Below are positions 24,601 through 37,300 of a DNA stretch of 64,000 nucleotides, in pieces. A model generated the notes under the pieces. The model was not told the DNA's origin, made no database searches, and saw only the letters and a list, made by a program, of their open reading frames with translations. The stretch's first letter is position 1. Every line of letters begins with the position of its first letter. The stretch is from assembly GCF_019059575.1 (NCBI RefSeq), contig NW_024882989.1, forward strand, positions 90,498-154,497. The letters are read 5' to 3'. The DNA comes from Amphibalanus amphitrite. Its lineage: Eukaryota > Arthropoda > Thecostraca > Balanomorpha > Balanidae. Both the position numbers and the translations under genes were made by a program.

Positions 24601-27600
24601 CCATTGTTTAACCAGACATAAAGTGGATAGGAGAGGACCCGCCCAGACCTTTCTCGCTGAGCTGCCCTGGCTATCCCGCCGGTCTCGCCGGCAGAGGGAG
24701 GTCTCGGGTCGACTCCGTGCACACGGGACTCTGACAGCCGTCCGCTGTCGCTGTCACACGATATCGGACCGCCGCGAGCGCTGCCGGCCGACCGCCGCAG
24801 TGCAGGCACGTCCATCCCACTTCCGTAAACGGCTTTTACGAGTTCGATTGCGCGACTTTTTTGCCGCCGCTCGGCTCAAGGCTGGAGAGGCGCGCGGGTC
24901 GCTTCCTGGCCATTTCGTGTCCGCCAAGGGCACTAAATGGACGCCCGCCTCCGCTGGGATGGCACCAGACGCCTGATCGGACCGAGATTACTCGCACTGC
25001 CGCCGGAGAATTGTGTTTTGACTCCAGCCAAGAACAAAGCACCCGTGCCGTCTTTGTTAACTAACACACAAACACACACCACGCGCACGGAGCACGCTAC
25101 CACGACCGGAGTCGCCGTACTGACTCCGAGTCACGACTCGCGCACGGTCTAGTGTCGACTCGTGACGCCATTAAATGAGCCCGGCTTATGTAAATGGCCG
25201 TTGGATCGTTACACCTCTCAGCACCCCACCGAAGTCAGTGTCAATTGTGTTTTACTAATTACTTAACGCATGAGCGTTGCACGAGCAAATTGCACGAACG
25301 TCACTTCGCCCAACTTACTTTTTACCCTGCGGGTCTTTCTCGTTGAGCTTTTCCAGAACGTTGATCTCAAGTTTGGCGGCTTCCCGGTACTTCTCAACGT
25401 TCTTGATGATCTTGAGAGCGATCGTGTCATCCCTGCAAACGAACGCACAAGACTCAGTAACGCACATCTAAGAGCGCTCCAGCAGTGAAAGGCCCACCCG
25501 GACAACAGGACCCTAAATGACTGCACGGAGGGGCAGTGGGGGTAAAAAGTGACGGTCATTCGACGTCGTGGGTTATTGGTATGCACCACTCGCAGAGGTG
25601 GCTCCAGAGGCTGCCGCAGGATTCCATTGGTACTGGCGATACAGGGGACAGTGAGGTACGAGCTAGCGGCCGTCGGTGGTCGTATTCTGACGGTGATACG
25701 ACCAGCGCGGACCACCGCGGGAGCGAGCCAAGGCAAATACGGCGCGGCGGTCGGCGGTGCCGAGTCAGCCCTGGTCAGCGGAGAGGTGGGCTGGACGGTC
25801 GACCCACGGCTCCAATGGCCGACTGCGTGAGTCGACCACCCTTTGCAGCTGCAACGAGCGTGCAACAGCGCCGGTCCGCGGTCCCCGAAACAGCTCTCTG
25901 AGCTCATATTCACGCTACCGGTGTAAACAAAGCGCGACAGGAAGAAAACAGGCGCCATATCTTACCTCTCAAGGTCCTTGACTTTGACGACCTTTCCGAA
26001 CGTGCCTTCGCCGAGCGTGGACATGATGCGATCTGCAACGAAAGAGAAACCAAGTTAGAGCTGGGAAAACACGAGACAGTCGTTGGCAACAAGTCAACAT
26101 TCCTTTTACGGTGCCCGCAACACATGGATCAATCCATGTGTAGATTCTGGCGCTCTTCATAGCCTCCAGCCTGATGCAACGGCTCATATTGATTTACGAT
26201 CGTGTTGTCAGCTCATCTGGGCACCCGAATATAGTCGCCGCTCGACCGCGCGGCATTTCTGGGCGTCCTGTCAGGTATCGTGACGTCAAACGGCACGCCT
26301 GACGTCAGGAGGGACTCGGTCGCTCAACAGACGAGTGGCAGAGCGGTACCGCTGGGGGAGCTCGCTGGTCACGTCTGGAGACACTCAACGTTCCAGGGAG
26401 GTCGGCGCCTTCGGCAGCGTCGCGATATCGCTCGGTATGTGCGCGTGTTATAGCTCCGGCCGGCGGCGATACTACGTCCCGTCTCATGGCCACACAGCAG
26501 GGCGCTGATCTTCAGAGACCGTAAACAGGACTGCGCGCTGCGAGCGGCGGCCATCGCTCATCGGACGCGCTTCCCTCGAGGACGCCGCAGCTGGGCGGAG
26601 CGCGGAAGTGGGCGATTATAGGGAAGACATCATCAGGATCGGAATGTATTTCCGACAGTTCCGACTGAAGTGTGAAGGGTGACTCTAAATGGCGAATTAG
26701 GTAATTACGCGCTCCCTCCACGGGCGCGCTACGGGTAACGACAAAGTGATGAGCTATTCGAAGGTTATACGATCATGGTTCGACAGGTGATGGATTGTAA
26801 CTCTTTCGGTGGTTCAGTTTTAACTATTCGCAGGTAGGACTATGTCGGGATCGCACAGAAAACGACCATGTCTGGCTCTGGTCGTTATTACCCGTGACCG
26901 AGGTCAAAGGGCGGCTCTCGACACTTCTGTCGACGGGCGGGGAGGAGCTGAAACGGTCGCGGTGGGACGGTCGCCAAAATAGCGAGCAGCGTTTGTCACA
27001 CCGACGAACTCAGGTCAGCTGAGCGCGAGCCCGTCGGCACGCCAGAAAGGTTTCGTCGGTCGCGAATCACGCAGCTGATCACATCAGCTAACGTCAGATC
27101 CTAAGTACCATAATCGGTGCTACCCACGGCCACTGACAGGTTAGTACGGCCCTTTGCACTCATCAGGACATCAGGACGGCGCCACGACTGACATCTCTGA
27201 CACACGACTCGAGGATCTGTCCACTGTGGGGCCACGAACGACCTCGACCACCCCTTTAGCACCGCGTCTCGGAGCTGCAGAGCGCGTGCAGACCATGTCC
27301 GACACGTTCATCAGGCTCCACAGCGGCCGGGACGACGCGATAGAATCGTCTGGGCGACGCGCACTTTGCACCGTACCGAGCTGTACCCGGTCACCTGCAG
27401 ACCCTGAACGGGCGGTCGGGCCGGTCGGCTGCTGAGCCCGTGATACCTTATACAGCGCCGATAGTGAGAAGAGGAGCTCAGCTCCGCCCCCCAGCAGACC
27501 GGCGAGACGAGCCGGTCTGCTGGGGGGCGGAGCTGAGCTCCTCTTCTCACTATCGGCGCTGTATGAGCTCCCGGCTCTGCTGAGACAGAAGGGACGCCGC

Positions 27601-30600
27601 CGGCATCGGCTGCCTCCCAGCTCATCTGCATGGCGATCGGAGCGGTCTGGCCCGCCAAGCGGTCAGTCCCGTCCGACCCGGCCCGGTCACGAGCGTCTGC
27701 TGCCTCTGCAGGTGTTGACCGTTAGCGGGCCGCGAGATGATATTACACCGCGGGCCGGCCGCCGGGCACCTCCAGTTGATGAGCAGCCGGCCGCGCGTGA
27801 GAGTGGTATCAGCCGCGGGGATCGACGCCAACCGCCTCATCGCCCGCCCATCGTCCCATCGTGTCATCGAATCGGTGAGACGATGGAGCGGATAACGGGG
27901 CGACACCGTTGCCCACTGGCAATTAGCGCAGCGGAAAGGCCCGACAGATGTCTGGGGATGCGTCCCACCGGCGCTCGTCACGGTGAACGGAGACGGCCGG
28001 TGGTCCAGATTAAAACACCAGGCCCCGTCTCACGGCGGGCCACTGGATCTCTCCTCTAAAGAACGATTTAACCGAGGCTCAGCCGCGAGCGTGCAGCCGG
28101 GATGACTATCAAAGATAACGTCAAACATGCCATGATCTATGGCTCTGCGCTGTTTTATCAGCATGACGAACCGGTCTAAAATAAACCAGACGACAAATGA
28201 AAAGAAACTGCCCGCATAAGTCGGTCCGAACGAGTACCAATTAAGCCGGCGGGGAACGAATAAGTACAGTCATCGTACCCGGAGCAGCACTCGGTCTCTG
28301 TCTACCTTATGAGGCCGTCTTCTCGGCATACTGTATGCGGACAATAGACACATCTCGGACAGACAGAGTCGAGCTAGGCCTCCCCGCCGCGCCCGCCGTG
28401 ACAACGCCATCCTCCCTGAGCACACCCTCACTCGACGGACGTGATCTGACCCGCCCAGCAGGACGGAACGGGCGGGGCAGGGCGGACACTCACATCTGTT
28501 CTGCAACACGTCTCCGTTCTTGTAGATGAGATGTCCGTCGGCATCGTCCTCGATCGAAGGCTCGTGCGAGTTCTGCCGAGACGAGAGAGGAAGAATGTTA
28601 GGGGAGGCGACAATACCGAGGGGACGAACGGCAGAAACGATGTGAAAAAGACACTCAAATTGACGCCTCATTCAAAACATCACTCCTCACTCATTCAGCA
28701 TTTGCCACTCAACCCAATGCAAGCATGGTTAGCTGCAAATGTATGCACACACTCATAAACACCACTGACGAAATATAGGCCAATGTTGTCTCTTTCAACG
28801 TCACGATTCGTTACGCGGGCGGCATGACACCGCTTTTTGTGCAAAGCTCCTTGATGTTTTGCATGTCCATGCAATGTTATGTGAGCGCCACAAGGGCGTG
28901 ACATTCGCTGCAGGTAACCGGGGTGTCTCTGGTTCTATCACCGAGTCGGATCAGTGTCACGTCAGGGTCAGGTCACGGGGTGGGGTTTTAGTCACTGGAT
29001 GCGTCACACCCAGTCCCTGGAACTGAGGATCTTTCAGCAGCTGCCGTCTTCCTGCAGCGTTCGGTGACGCCGGTGTGCCAGGCTGCTCGTGGTACCCGCA
29101 CAGGTCGCGTGCCACAGCTCGGAAGCAGCCGGCTGGCGGCTGCGTGGCACGCACTCAGTGCCATGCCCCGAGCTCCCCACATGCTCTGCGCGCTACCTCT
29201 CGCTTTGCCAGCTACCGGCGTTACGCTCAAGCCAACTACCTGGCACCCAGACAAACCGATGTGAGAAGACCACCCACACAAGCACACGCCAACGCACAAC
29301 TGACGGGGCACTCGGGGCAGGCTGCCAGCTACAGAAGCCACGGTTCTACCTTGGCGGCAGCCTCGGCGAGTCTGGTGTGCGTGTCGCCCCGTCGGATCGG
29401 GTTCATAGATCGAGTCTTGGCCTCCTCCCGGATCCTCTTGTAGCGTCGCGCGGAGGCTGAGCCGAAGTAGACATCGTCCAGTTTGGAGCTGGAGCCGGTC
29501 AGAGCTGGGTCAGCGCGGGTCATCGAGCCGCCGCCCGAGGCACGGGGCGTGCGCCTGGCAGAGTCGAGTCGCGAGTACACGCTGAACGTGGGGTCGTAGT
29601 CGTGTAAGCGGGTGCGCGCGCCGACACCTGTACCCAATTCGGTGGCTGCGGGTCGGATAATCGCCGAGGCCGACTTCTGCAGACCGAGCATCGGGTGACG
29701 GGTGTTGAACTCGGCGCGTCGCGAGCCCAGCAGCTCGTTATTGTTGGGTTCAGTCAGCACCGGCTTCACGTCGAGGTCCAGCGGCAGCCCGGTCAGAGGG
29801 TCGATGGGCAGATGGGTGACCGGGTCGCGGGTCAGCAGACAGCCGTGGCTGTAGCTCGGTACCAGACCCGGCGCCCCGGTGGAGAGAAGCGCCGAGGCGG
29901 GGTCCACGGCCGGTCCGAACGGCTGCGGTCGTGACCGCAGCACCTTCCGCTTCCGTTCCTCCTTCTCACGCATTCGCTGCTCTTCTTCAGCGGCCTTTAG
30001 ACTTTCCATCTCTGCCAGTTTCTTTTGGTCATCCACCGCTGCTTTCTGCTTTTCTTCTTTGTCAAGCTCGTCCTGAAGTTTCTTGAGATCGATCTCTTCG
30101 TCAATTTTTAGTTCGTTGAGCACTTTATCAGTCGCCGTTTCTTTTGATTCAGTCAGTTTCAACATTTCAATCTTATTTTCACATATATCTTCTATCTTTT
30201 CGTCACTAGGAATGAGAATAGGGATTTCTTCGTCATCATCATCAGGTGAAATGCTCATCTTTGATTCAGTTTCCTTTGCGGCAGCTGCACACACCTCCTC
30301 AGCGGGTGCAGCTTCAGCGACCGCCTCCTTCTTCGGCTCTTCCACTTTCACTTCTTCAAGGTCCTTACTTTCTTTAACAACTGCCGGCTCTTCCACTCTC
30401 TTCAAAGCATCCACGGTCTTGCTTACTTCCGGCTCTTCTACTTTCTTTTTGGACGAAAATGGACTAAAGAGCCGATCTTTGAGCGTCAACTTCTCTCCAG
30501 TGGCGGAGGACCTGCGGCCGAAGAAGCCCGAGGAGGATTTTTGGACGGGCGCCGGTTCAATTGGCCTCGTCAAACTAGGACTGTTAGCCACCAGCCGGCG

Positions 30601-33600
30601 GCGCAGTCTGGGGCTGGCAGTCACGGGACTGGGCCGGTCTTCGGCGTGCGCCAGCCGATCGTCCAGTCCTTCTGGCACCGTCTGCGTCAGGAAGCGGCTC
30701 CTGAAGCGGCGGTACGGCTCCTTCTCCAGCTCCTTGGCACTGATCTTCCAGCTGGAGGAGCGGCCCAGCTTGGGCTGGTGAGGCGGCTTGCCCTCGGGTG
30801 CTGCAGCACTGAGGCTGGTGTCCGAGCCCTTGTACTCGGTGGAGCGGACGCCCCCGAGGCGAGGGTACAGGTCACTGAGCAGCGGCCGATCGTGGCCATG
30901 GTCTCCACGACGCTCACCGGAGCTCGGATGATGGTCCGAGCCCGAGCTGGTGGTTGAAACCTCATCGTCACGTCGTCGATGGGTGCCGTTGGCAGGGCGC
31001 AGGTCGGTCGCACCCAGGCCACTGTACCCGCCGCCGTACCGCCAGGCCGTATCGTAGGGCGCCGCGTACGATCCGTGATAGCTGGGCATCTTAGGCTCGT
31101 GAACGGCATTCTCGTACCAGCGCGACTTGTCTCCGCCGGTGGTGCGCGTCGGTTCGTGTCGGGAGGACTTTTGCTCGCGGTGTCCGTGCCGCGAGGAGGG
31201 CCGCTCCTCCTCCCAGAGACCATGTCGGGAGCTGGGTCGGTCGTGCGACTCGTGGCCATCGTAAGGGCCGTGGTGGGAGGAGCGCTCCGGACGGGCGCCG
31301 TCGGCCGCCGGCCGGCCCGGCGAGCCGTACCTGTCACTGTGGCGGTGCTGCGCCGGAGCCGGCGCTCGGCCGTCCTCATCACCCTGACGCTTCTTGTACT
31401 TCTCCTCCCAGTGAGCGAGCTTGCTGCCGGTGGATTCTAGACCCAGACGATCTAGTTTGGCGTACTTGTACACCAGCGGGTGGTAGGCGACATCGGAGCG
31501 GAATTCTGCCCGGGACCGGGAGGCAGGCGCTGCGGCCGGCGCCGACGTCTTCTCCTCGCCATCAGCGGTGGAGACGCCGCGGACACGCGAGGTCAGCTGT
31601 TGCAGCAGGTTGAGACCGCTCTTGATGACTCCACCAGAGGGCTCGACGGCGTCGGAGCCGCGCCGCGTGGCCACTCCACTGCTGGTTTCCATGGCGCCGC
31701 CGAGCGCCGTGGTCCGCGAGCGGCCATACACGCGTCGCGAGCGACTGGACATGGCACCACCGAGCGCCGCCGACCGGCAGCCACACCTCCGACACAAAGA
31801 TAAACACTGGTGGCACCGAACGACACCTCAGCGACGACAGGGACAGCTGCGAGCTGGCACCGAGCGACGGTCAAAATAGAGCGACGGTCAGTGGCCGGCC
31901 GACGTTCGACGCGCACAGGAGGGCACCAGAGAGGCGCGCCAGCCCTCGCAGGGCGACTGCCGGCGCACGGTCGACGAGACCGACGCGATTCTGGCGGCGT
32001 CGGCCGCGCTCCGCTCTTGGCCGCGTTGACCGAGTGCCAGCGGTGGGCGCCCCAGTTGGAAGGGCGCCGCCGCCGCCGCCCGGCTGACTCACTCACTCCA
32101 AATACACCAGGCAGTCCGTTGGCGCGCGCTGGACGGTCAGGTACGAGTCACCAGCCCGGTGACCCGTGCTGACCGGTCGGGTCGGGTCACCTGGGTGCCC
32201 ACTGGCTGATCACCTCCGCCCCGCCGCCGCCGGCTGTCTGCCCCGCGGGCACGCGACTCGCGAGCCGGCGGCGGCCGGTGCCCTCCCGAGCGCGCTAAAT
32301 ATACCACGGTCTCTCCCAGTGGCGAGACCGCATAGCGCGGCACGAGCTGCGCATACCTTCTGCGGCGCGGGAGGTGATAACCGGCCACTGGCCAGCCCGT
32401 CCGATCATCCATCAGGTCATCCATCCGCCCGGGCCGCCCCTGATCTCCGTCCATTGAGGGATGCCTCGACCGACAGACTGCGTTCTGATCCCCCCCGACA
32501 GGTGGTCGGTGGCGCGGTATTTTTGGCAACGCTCACCGGCAGCTCAGAGAGAGTCGCCGGCGCACTGCGGCGGGGTCGGATACACGTGCCAGCCGCCGCC
32601 GCCGGTGACCCGGCCCCCGTAACAGAGTGAGGTCATCAGTGAGGGCGAGGACGGCGTCTCCATGCCGCTCGACAGGAGGTCATGCGGTGACGGGCCATCG
32701 GTCTACCGCTCGGTGACACGCCGCGCGGCCATCGGTGTGAAGTGCGTCCAGGTGTCGCGCTGTTTTTCTGCTGTGGAGAGAGGCGACGGCATGGCTCGTC
32801 CGCTGATGGGGTCGGCTCGTGACCGATCGGTCCCCGCTGCCGCCGCCGCCGCAGCCGTGCGCTGCCATATTAGGCCCGATGCGCCGGGGAAACGGCGCAC
32901 CTTCGCAGCCGGGAAGTGGACTTAAGACGGACCTTGGCACCGTCAAGGTTTGTCAACACGGGAAACTGGGTCGCTGGCAGCCTTGACGGTTTTTCTGTAT
33001 GGCGCTGGACACTCGCGCCGAGACGTGATCAATTAGTCGAACCACGTGCCGAAGTTTTATGCATATGAGCTTGTTTGCCTTTCAGTTTCGTCCCGATAAT
33101 AACTCACGGCTCTGTGGTCTGACGGCAGGCGGCAGCTCTCGAGTCACAGCCGCAAATCGTTTATTCAGTCGCAGGCGGGCGAAAGCAAGCTCAGTCGGCC
33201 AAACTCAGCGCATTTTTCCAGCGAGCGAACGCCATTAAACTAAGCCGCTCCGTCTCCAAACCAGCTGCGGGTTGTTCAACCCTGTCGTTCCGCTAAGTGC
33301 GCGCGTGTCGCACGGCGGCGCACAGGTGCAGGCGGCGGCGGCGGCGGCGCAGCGGCGGCAACCCATCCAGGTCGCGGTCGGTCGCCGACCCCTCCCACAC
33401 GTACACTCGCGCGTGTGTGCGTGCACCGGTGCTCGGGCGGGGGCGGGGGCGGAGGACCGGTCGGCAGTGACGCACGCAGCTCGATCTCGGTCACCACACG
33501 TGCCTCTGCTGTGACCCACACGCGCGTCTGGAGATGAGTCAGAGCGGCGGACTTCTGCGCGCCGGAACTGATCCCAGACGTGCTGCCGGCAAATTCGTCA

Positions 33601-34295
33601 GCGGGGCAATGTGCAATGTGACAACCCGTGACTGCCGCTGCAGCTCATAAACCGCACAGCACTCAAGTCCTCTGCGTCAGTCATTGCTCTCAGACCCCGC
33701 GTAGGCGTGATGAATAGACTGGCATGTTATGTCACGCGAATCATCTGCCTGGCATGACCACTGCCCCGTCTCGCCCTGGATAAGATCGCCTCATCAGGGC
33801 CGACATGCGCCACGTCCGTCAGCGGAATACAGCTGAATTTCTCAGACATGACCCTCAATTACGTACCGTTTATCTCGAGCAGATGCCCTAACGATGCATC
33901 AAACGCTGGTCGCCACACCCTCGTCAGAGGTCTCAATAAGGTATGCAAATCGGCCGGTCGGAGCGTTCGCTGCCATGTTCGGCACATGGCCCGCGCCGGT
34001 CCGCGCACGAGCCGCTGTCATTACGCGATGGGCGCGCGGCGCACGGCCCCCGATCGGACCTTGATTACGGTTCCGAGGAGGATCAAGGGCGGGTCTCTGA
34101 CAGTGACGTCACCGATCGCACAACGGTCGGCTTTATAATTTCTGGTCCAGTCCGTCTGCTTGTCTGCATGTAGGTTCGTCTGTGAGTCCGTCTCTCCACT
34201 GTTCGTCTGTCTGTCTGTCCGCCTTCCGTCCGTGCGTCCGTCCGTCCGTCCGTCCGTCCGTCCGTGTGCCCATCATCCCTCCGTGTCCGTCCGTC

Positions 34296-34326
<31 letters not shown>

Positions 34327-37300
34327 CGTCCGTCCGTCTGTCCATCCGTCTGTCCGTCCGTCCGTCCGTCGGTTCAACCGTCCGTGTCCGTCCGTGCGTG
34401 CACCAGCCGCCAATGTCACGGACTCCTGCTCATGCGAAAACAGAATGGTGAGCCGAGTGGGTGCGGTGGAACGTGGTCCGTCGGCAAGCTTCGGTAAGTA
34501 GTCGGGCGGCACGGGTCAGTGTTGTATCAGGCGCCTGACAGGCGCGGGCTGACGCACTTTAGAAGATTCCAGAAGGTCGAAGGCTGCCCCAGTAACGCCA
34601 GATGTGACGCGTGTGTGCGTCAGCCGTGTTATCCGCCTTGCTCGGTTGCAGGATTCATTGCGCGTACGCAGAGTAGGTCGCGAAAGGCGCAGCAGCGGCA
34701 CTGTCAGAAGGGGAGCTAAGCCAGCGGAGAATGTATGTCTCGGCGTTACACAATGGCCCAGAGCGCAGGACATGCATAGCGGCGAGGATTCACGAGGCTC
34801 TCTAGACGTGGCCGATGCAGAGAGAGATTGGGGATGAGGCACTGCGCGCTGCGCCGGCGGTAACAAAAGCCACCAAAGGCGAGCCGCGCTGCGCAGGAGA
34901 AAGGTGCGACTCGATGCGCGTGTGGATTTCTCCGGCCTTGTAGTGCAGAATTTAGATGGCAGGCTGCGTGTCCACTCGGCAGGGGGTAGACGTTAACGTC
35001 CTGTAGAGTGCGTCATCCGTACCTTCCTTGGTGGCGGGAGCTATCGTTTCTTTTCTCCTTCTTTCCGCCTGTGTGACCCTGAGCTTCTCTCTCTCCCTCT
35101 CTAACTCTCTTGTTAAGCTGTGAGTTGTCCCCAGCTCACGCCTTCTCTCAGTATGTGCCTGTACAACAAGGAGACGGCTCCGGAGATTAGCTGGCTTCGC
35201 TACTGGGCCCAGAGCCGGAATATTTCTGCCCAAATAACGGACCACATAACAATCGGTCCGAACATTTCCTGAGCCGACCGGAGCTGGAGCGTGTTGAAGG
35301 GTTTACCGGTGTCGGCTCGCTGCCAAGGCCAGAGTGACTGGGGCCGACCTGGACCGACTGGAGCGGCCGTGCCGCGGTGGTGGGGACGGAGGGGACGGTT
35401 GGCTGGGTGTGCCGGCTCGTCCGGCATCCGTCCCGGCCTGCCGGCACCCCTCGCCCTCGGCCCTCACCCTCAGCCGGGCTGAGCTGCAGGTGGTGGGCGA
35501 TTTCAGGAAGATGGCAGGCTCTTTGTTCGCCGGGCGCAGTGTCGGTGGCCGGGCCGGCTAGTCTGGAGCACCTGCCGTCTCCCTCACCGGTCGGGAGATT
35601 TGAGACGGGGCAGGTGAGGAGCGGCCAGCTGTCGAGGAGTTTGGTCGGGGCTGGTCGTGCCGGAGTGGGGCGGAACAGGGCGAGACACGTTTCAGCAGTT
35701 CAAAGACAACATATCGAGCTGGTCCGACCAGTCAGGGCGGCAGCGCCACCGTGCCAGTCACCGAGGAGCAGTCGCATCAGATAGATGGTGGACCCGACCG
35801 GCACGACCAAAAAACCAAGGCTAACCAGATCTGCGGCGGCGGGTGGAGCAGGCGGAGGGAGCGGTCGCCGTGCACGGTGCAGTGCCCGCCGCCGCCGGCC
35901 GGCAGATAGCTGCGCTGAGCCGGCGCGGGACTGACCGCCGCCCGCCGCCGGCCGGCCACCTCAGCTGGCAGCGATATGCGCCACCGCCGTGCCAGGCCGG
36001 CCCAGCACCCAAATCGGGCGGCCGCCCGTCTTCGGGCATTTCGTGCCGGTTTGCAGAGTTTTCTGTCGGCGGCCCCGCCTCAGTTCCAGCGATGGGGTGC
36101 CTTTTAAGGGCGTGCTACCGTGCCGTCGGGCCGACTGCAGCCTTGAGCGGCTCCTGCGGCTCGGCTCTGAGCCCGGCTCCAGCCCCGTCTGATGTCTGTA
36201 TGTACCTCGGCAGCGCTGAGCTGAGCCCGTCATGGCGCCGATTACAGTGATAACACGGCGGCGTAGCAGCGGCGCCGAAACGGCCCCAATCAAGCAGACT
36301 TAGTCCGGCTCTGTGTGTCACTCTGATCCGCTGGCAAAGCTAAATTAATCGACGCTCGTCAAAGTACCGGCCGGCGGCCGTCGCGACCTTGCGTGCAGAC
36401 TGGATATTAGGGTGTTTCACATTTTCAAAGTGCCATATTGCGAGTCATATCGATGATCCCCTCAAATGTCATCTGCTCACAAGTTTCTGTGTAAAATTTC
36501 ACTTCATTCTGATGATGTTTAGAGGTCGCACATTTCTGCGACTTTTCATCTCTGATTTTGTTTCTGGCCGTAACATGAGTAGTCTTCCTGCGAACTGATT
36601 TGGTTGAAAAAGCCAGGCAGTGGCGGCGGAATAGGGGGTGCAGGGGGTGCAGCTGCACCCCCATCGAAAAACATGGGGGTGCAAACATATCTTTTTTGCA
36701 CCCCCAAAATCCATACAAGGGGCCCGTCGCACCATCCGATACATTTTCTCCTGAAAACCAGTGATCGGGAAACGAACACTGATGTGGAATCATCCGGGGT
36801 GTCTATTTATGGTCAGGAGCGCCCCATGCTAGTCGGGGCCTCCACACCGGCTAGAAGTGTCCCGAGCCGCGTTTAGTGCTCCACACGGCATCTGAGGGCC
36901 CCCACGACGGCCTCAGAGGGCCCTTTTATGACGATCTCTGAGGGCTCCCACCTGAGGGCTTTGTCCCCTGGGGCCCTACAACGGCCACTAAGGGCCCTCG
37001 TGACGACCGCTGAGGGTCCCACAGAGACTCTAGGGGCCACGCTGGCCTCTGAGGGCCCCTATGACGGCCTCTGAGGGCCCTTACGATGATCTCTGTGGTT
37101 CTCACGACGAACTCTGTCCCCTGGGGCCCTATAACGACCACTAAGGGCCCTCATGACGACCGCTGAGGGTCCCACAGGACTCCAGGGGCCCCACTGGCCC
37201 CTGAGGGTCTCTACGACGGTCTCTGAGGGCCCTCGTGACGGCCCTAGACCCAACTCAAGTCTGAGGGCCCATTTGGCTTCAGGCGGCCCAGCGACGGCCT

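Noticed and set aside
30083..30781. 232-codon + strand frame opposite the long Doa first exon
   Set aside because: It is the antisense of a Glu/Lys-rich coding region (giving Ser/Phe-rich sequence) and shows no domain.
35023..35158. Possible cassette exon (- strand) encoding a Glu/Arg-rich helix, with AG and GT borders
   Set aside because: It would start in phase 0 and end in phase 1, so it cannot join the shared Doa exon at 28572 in frame. Treated as chance.
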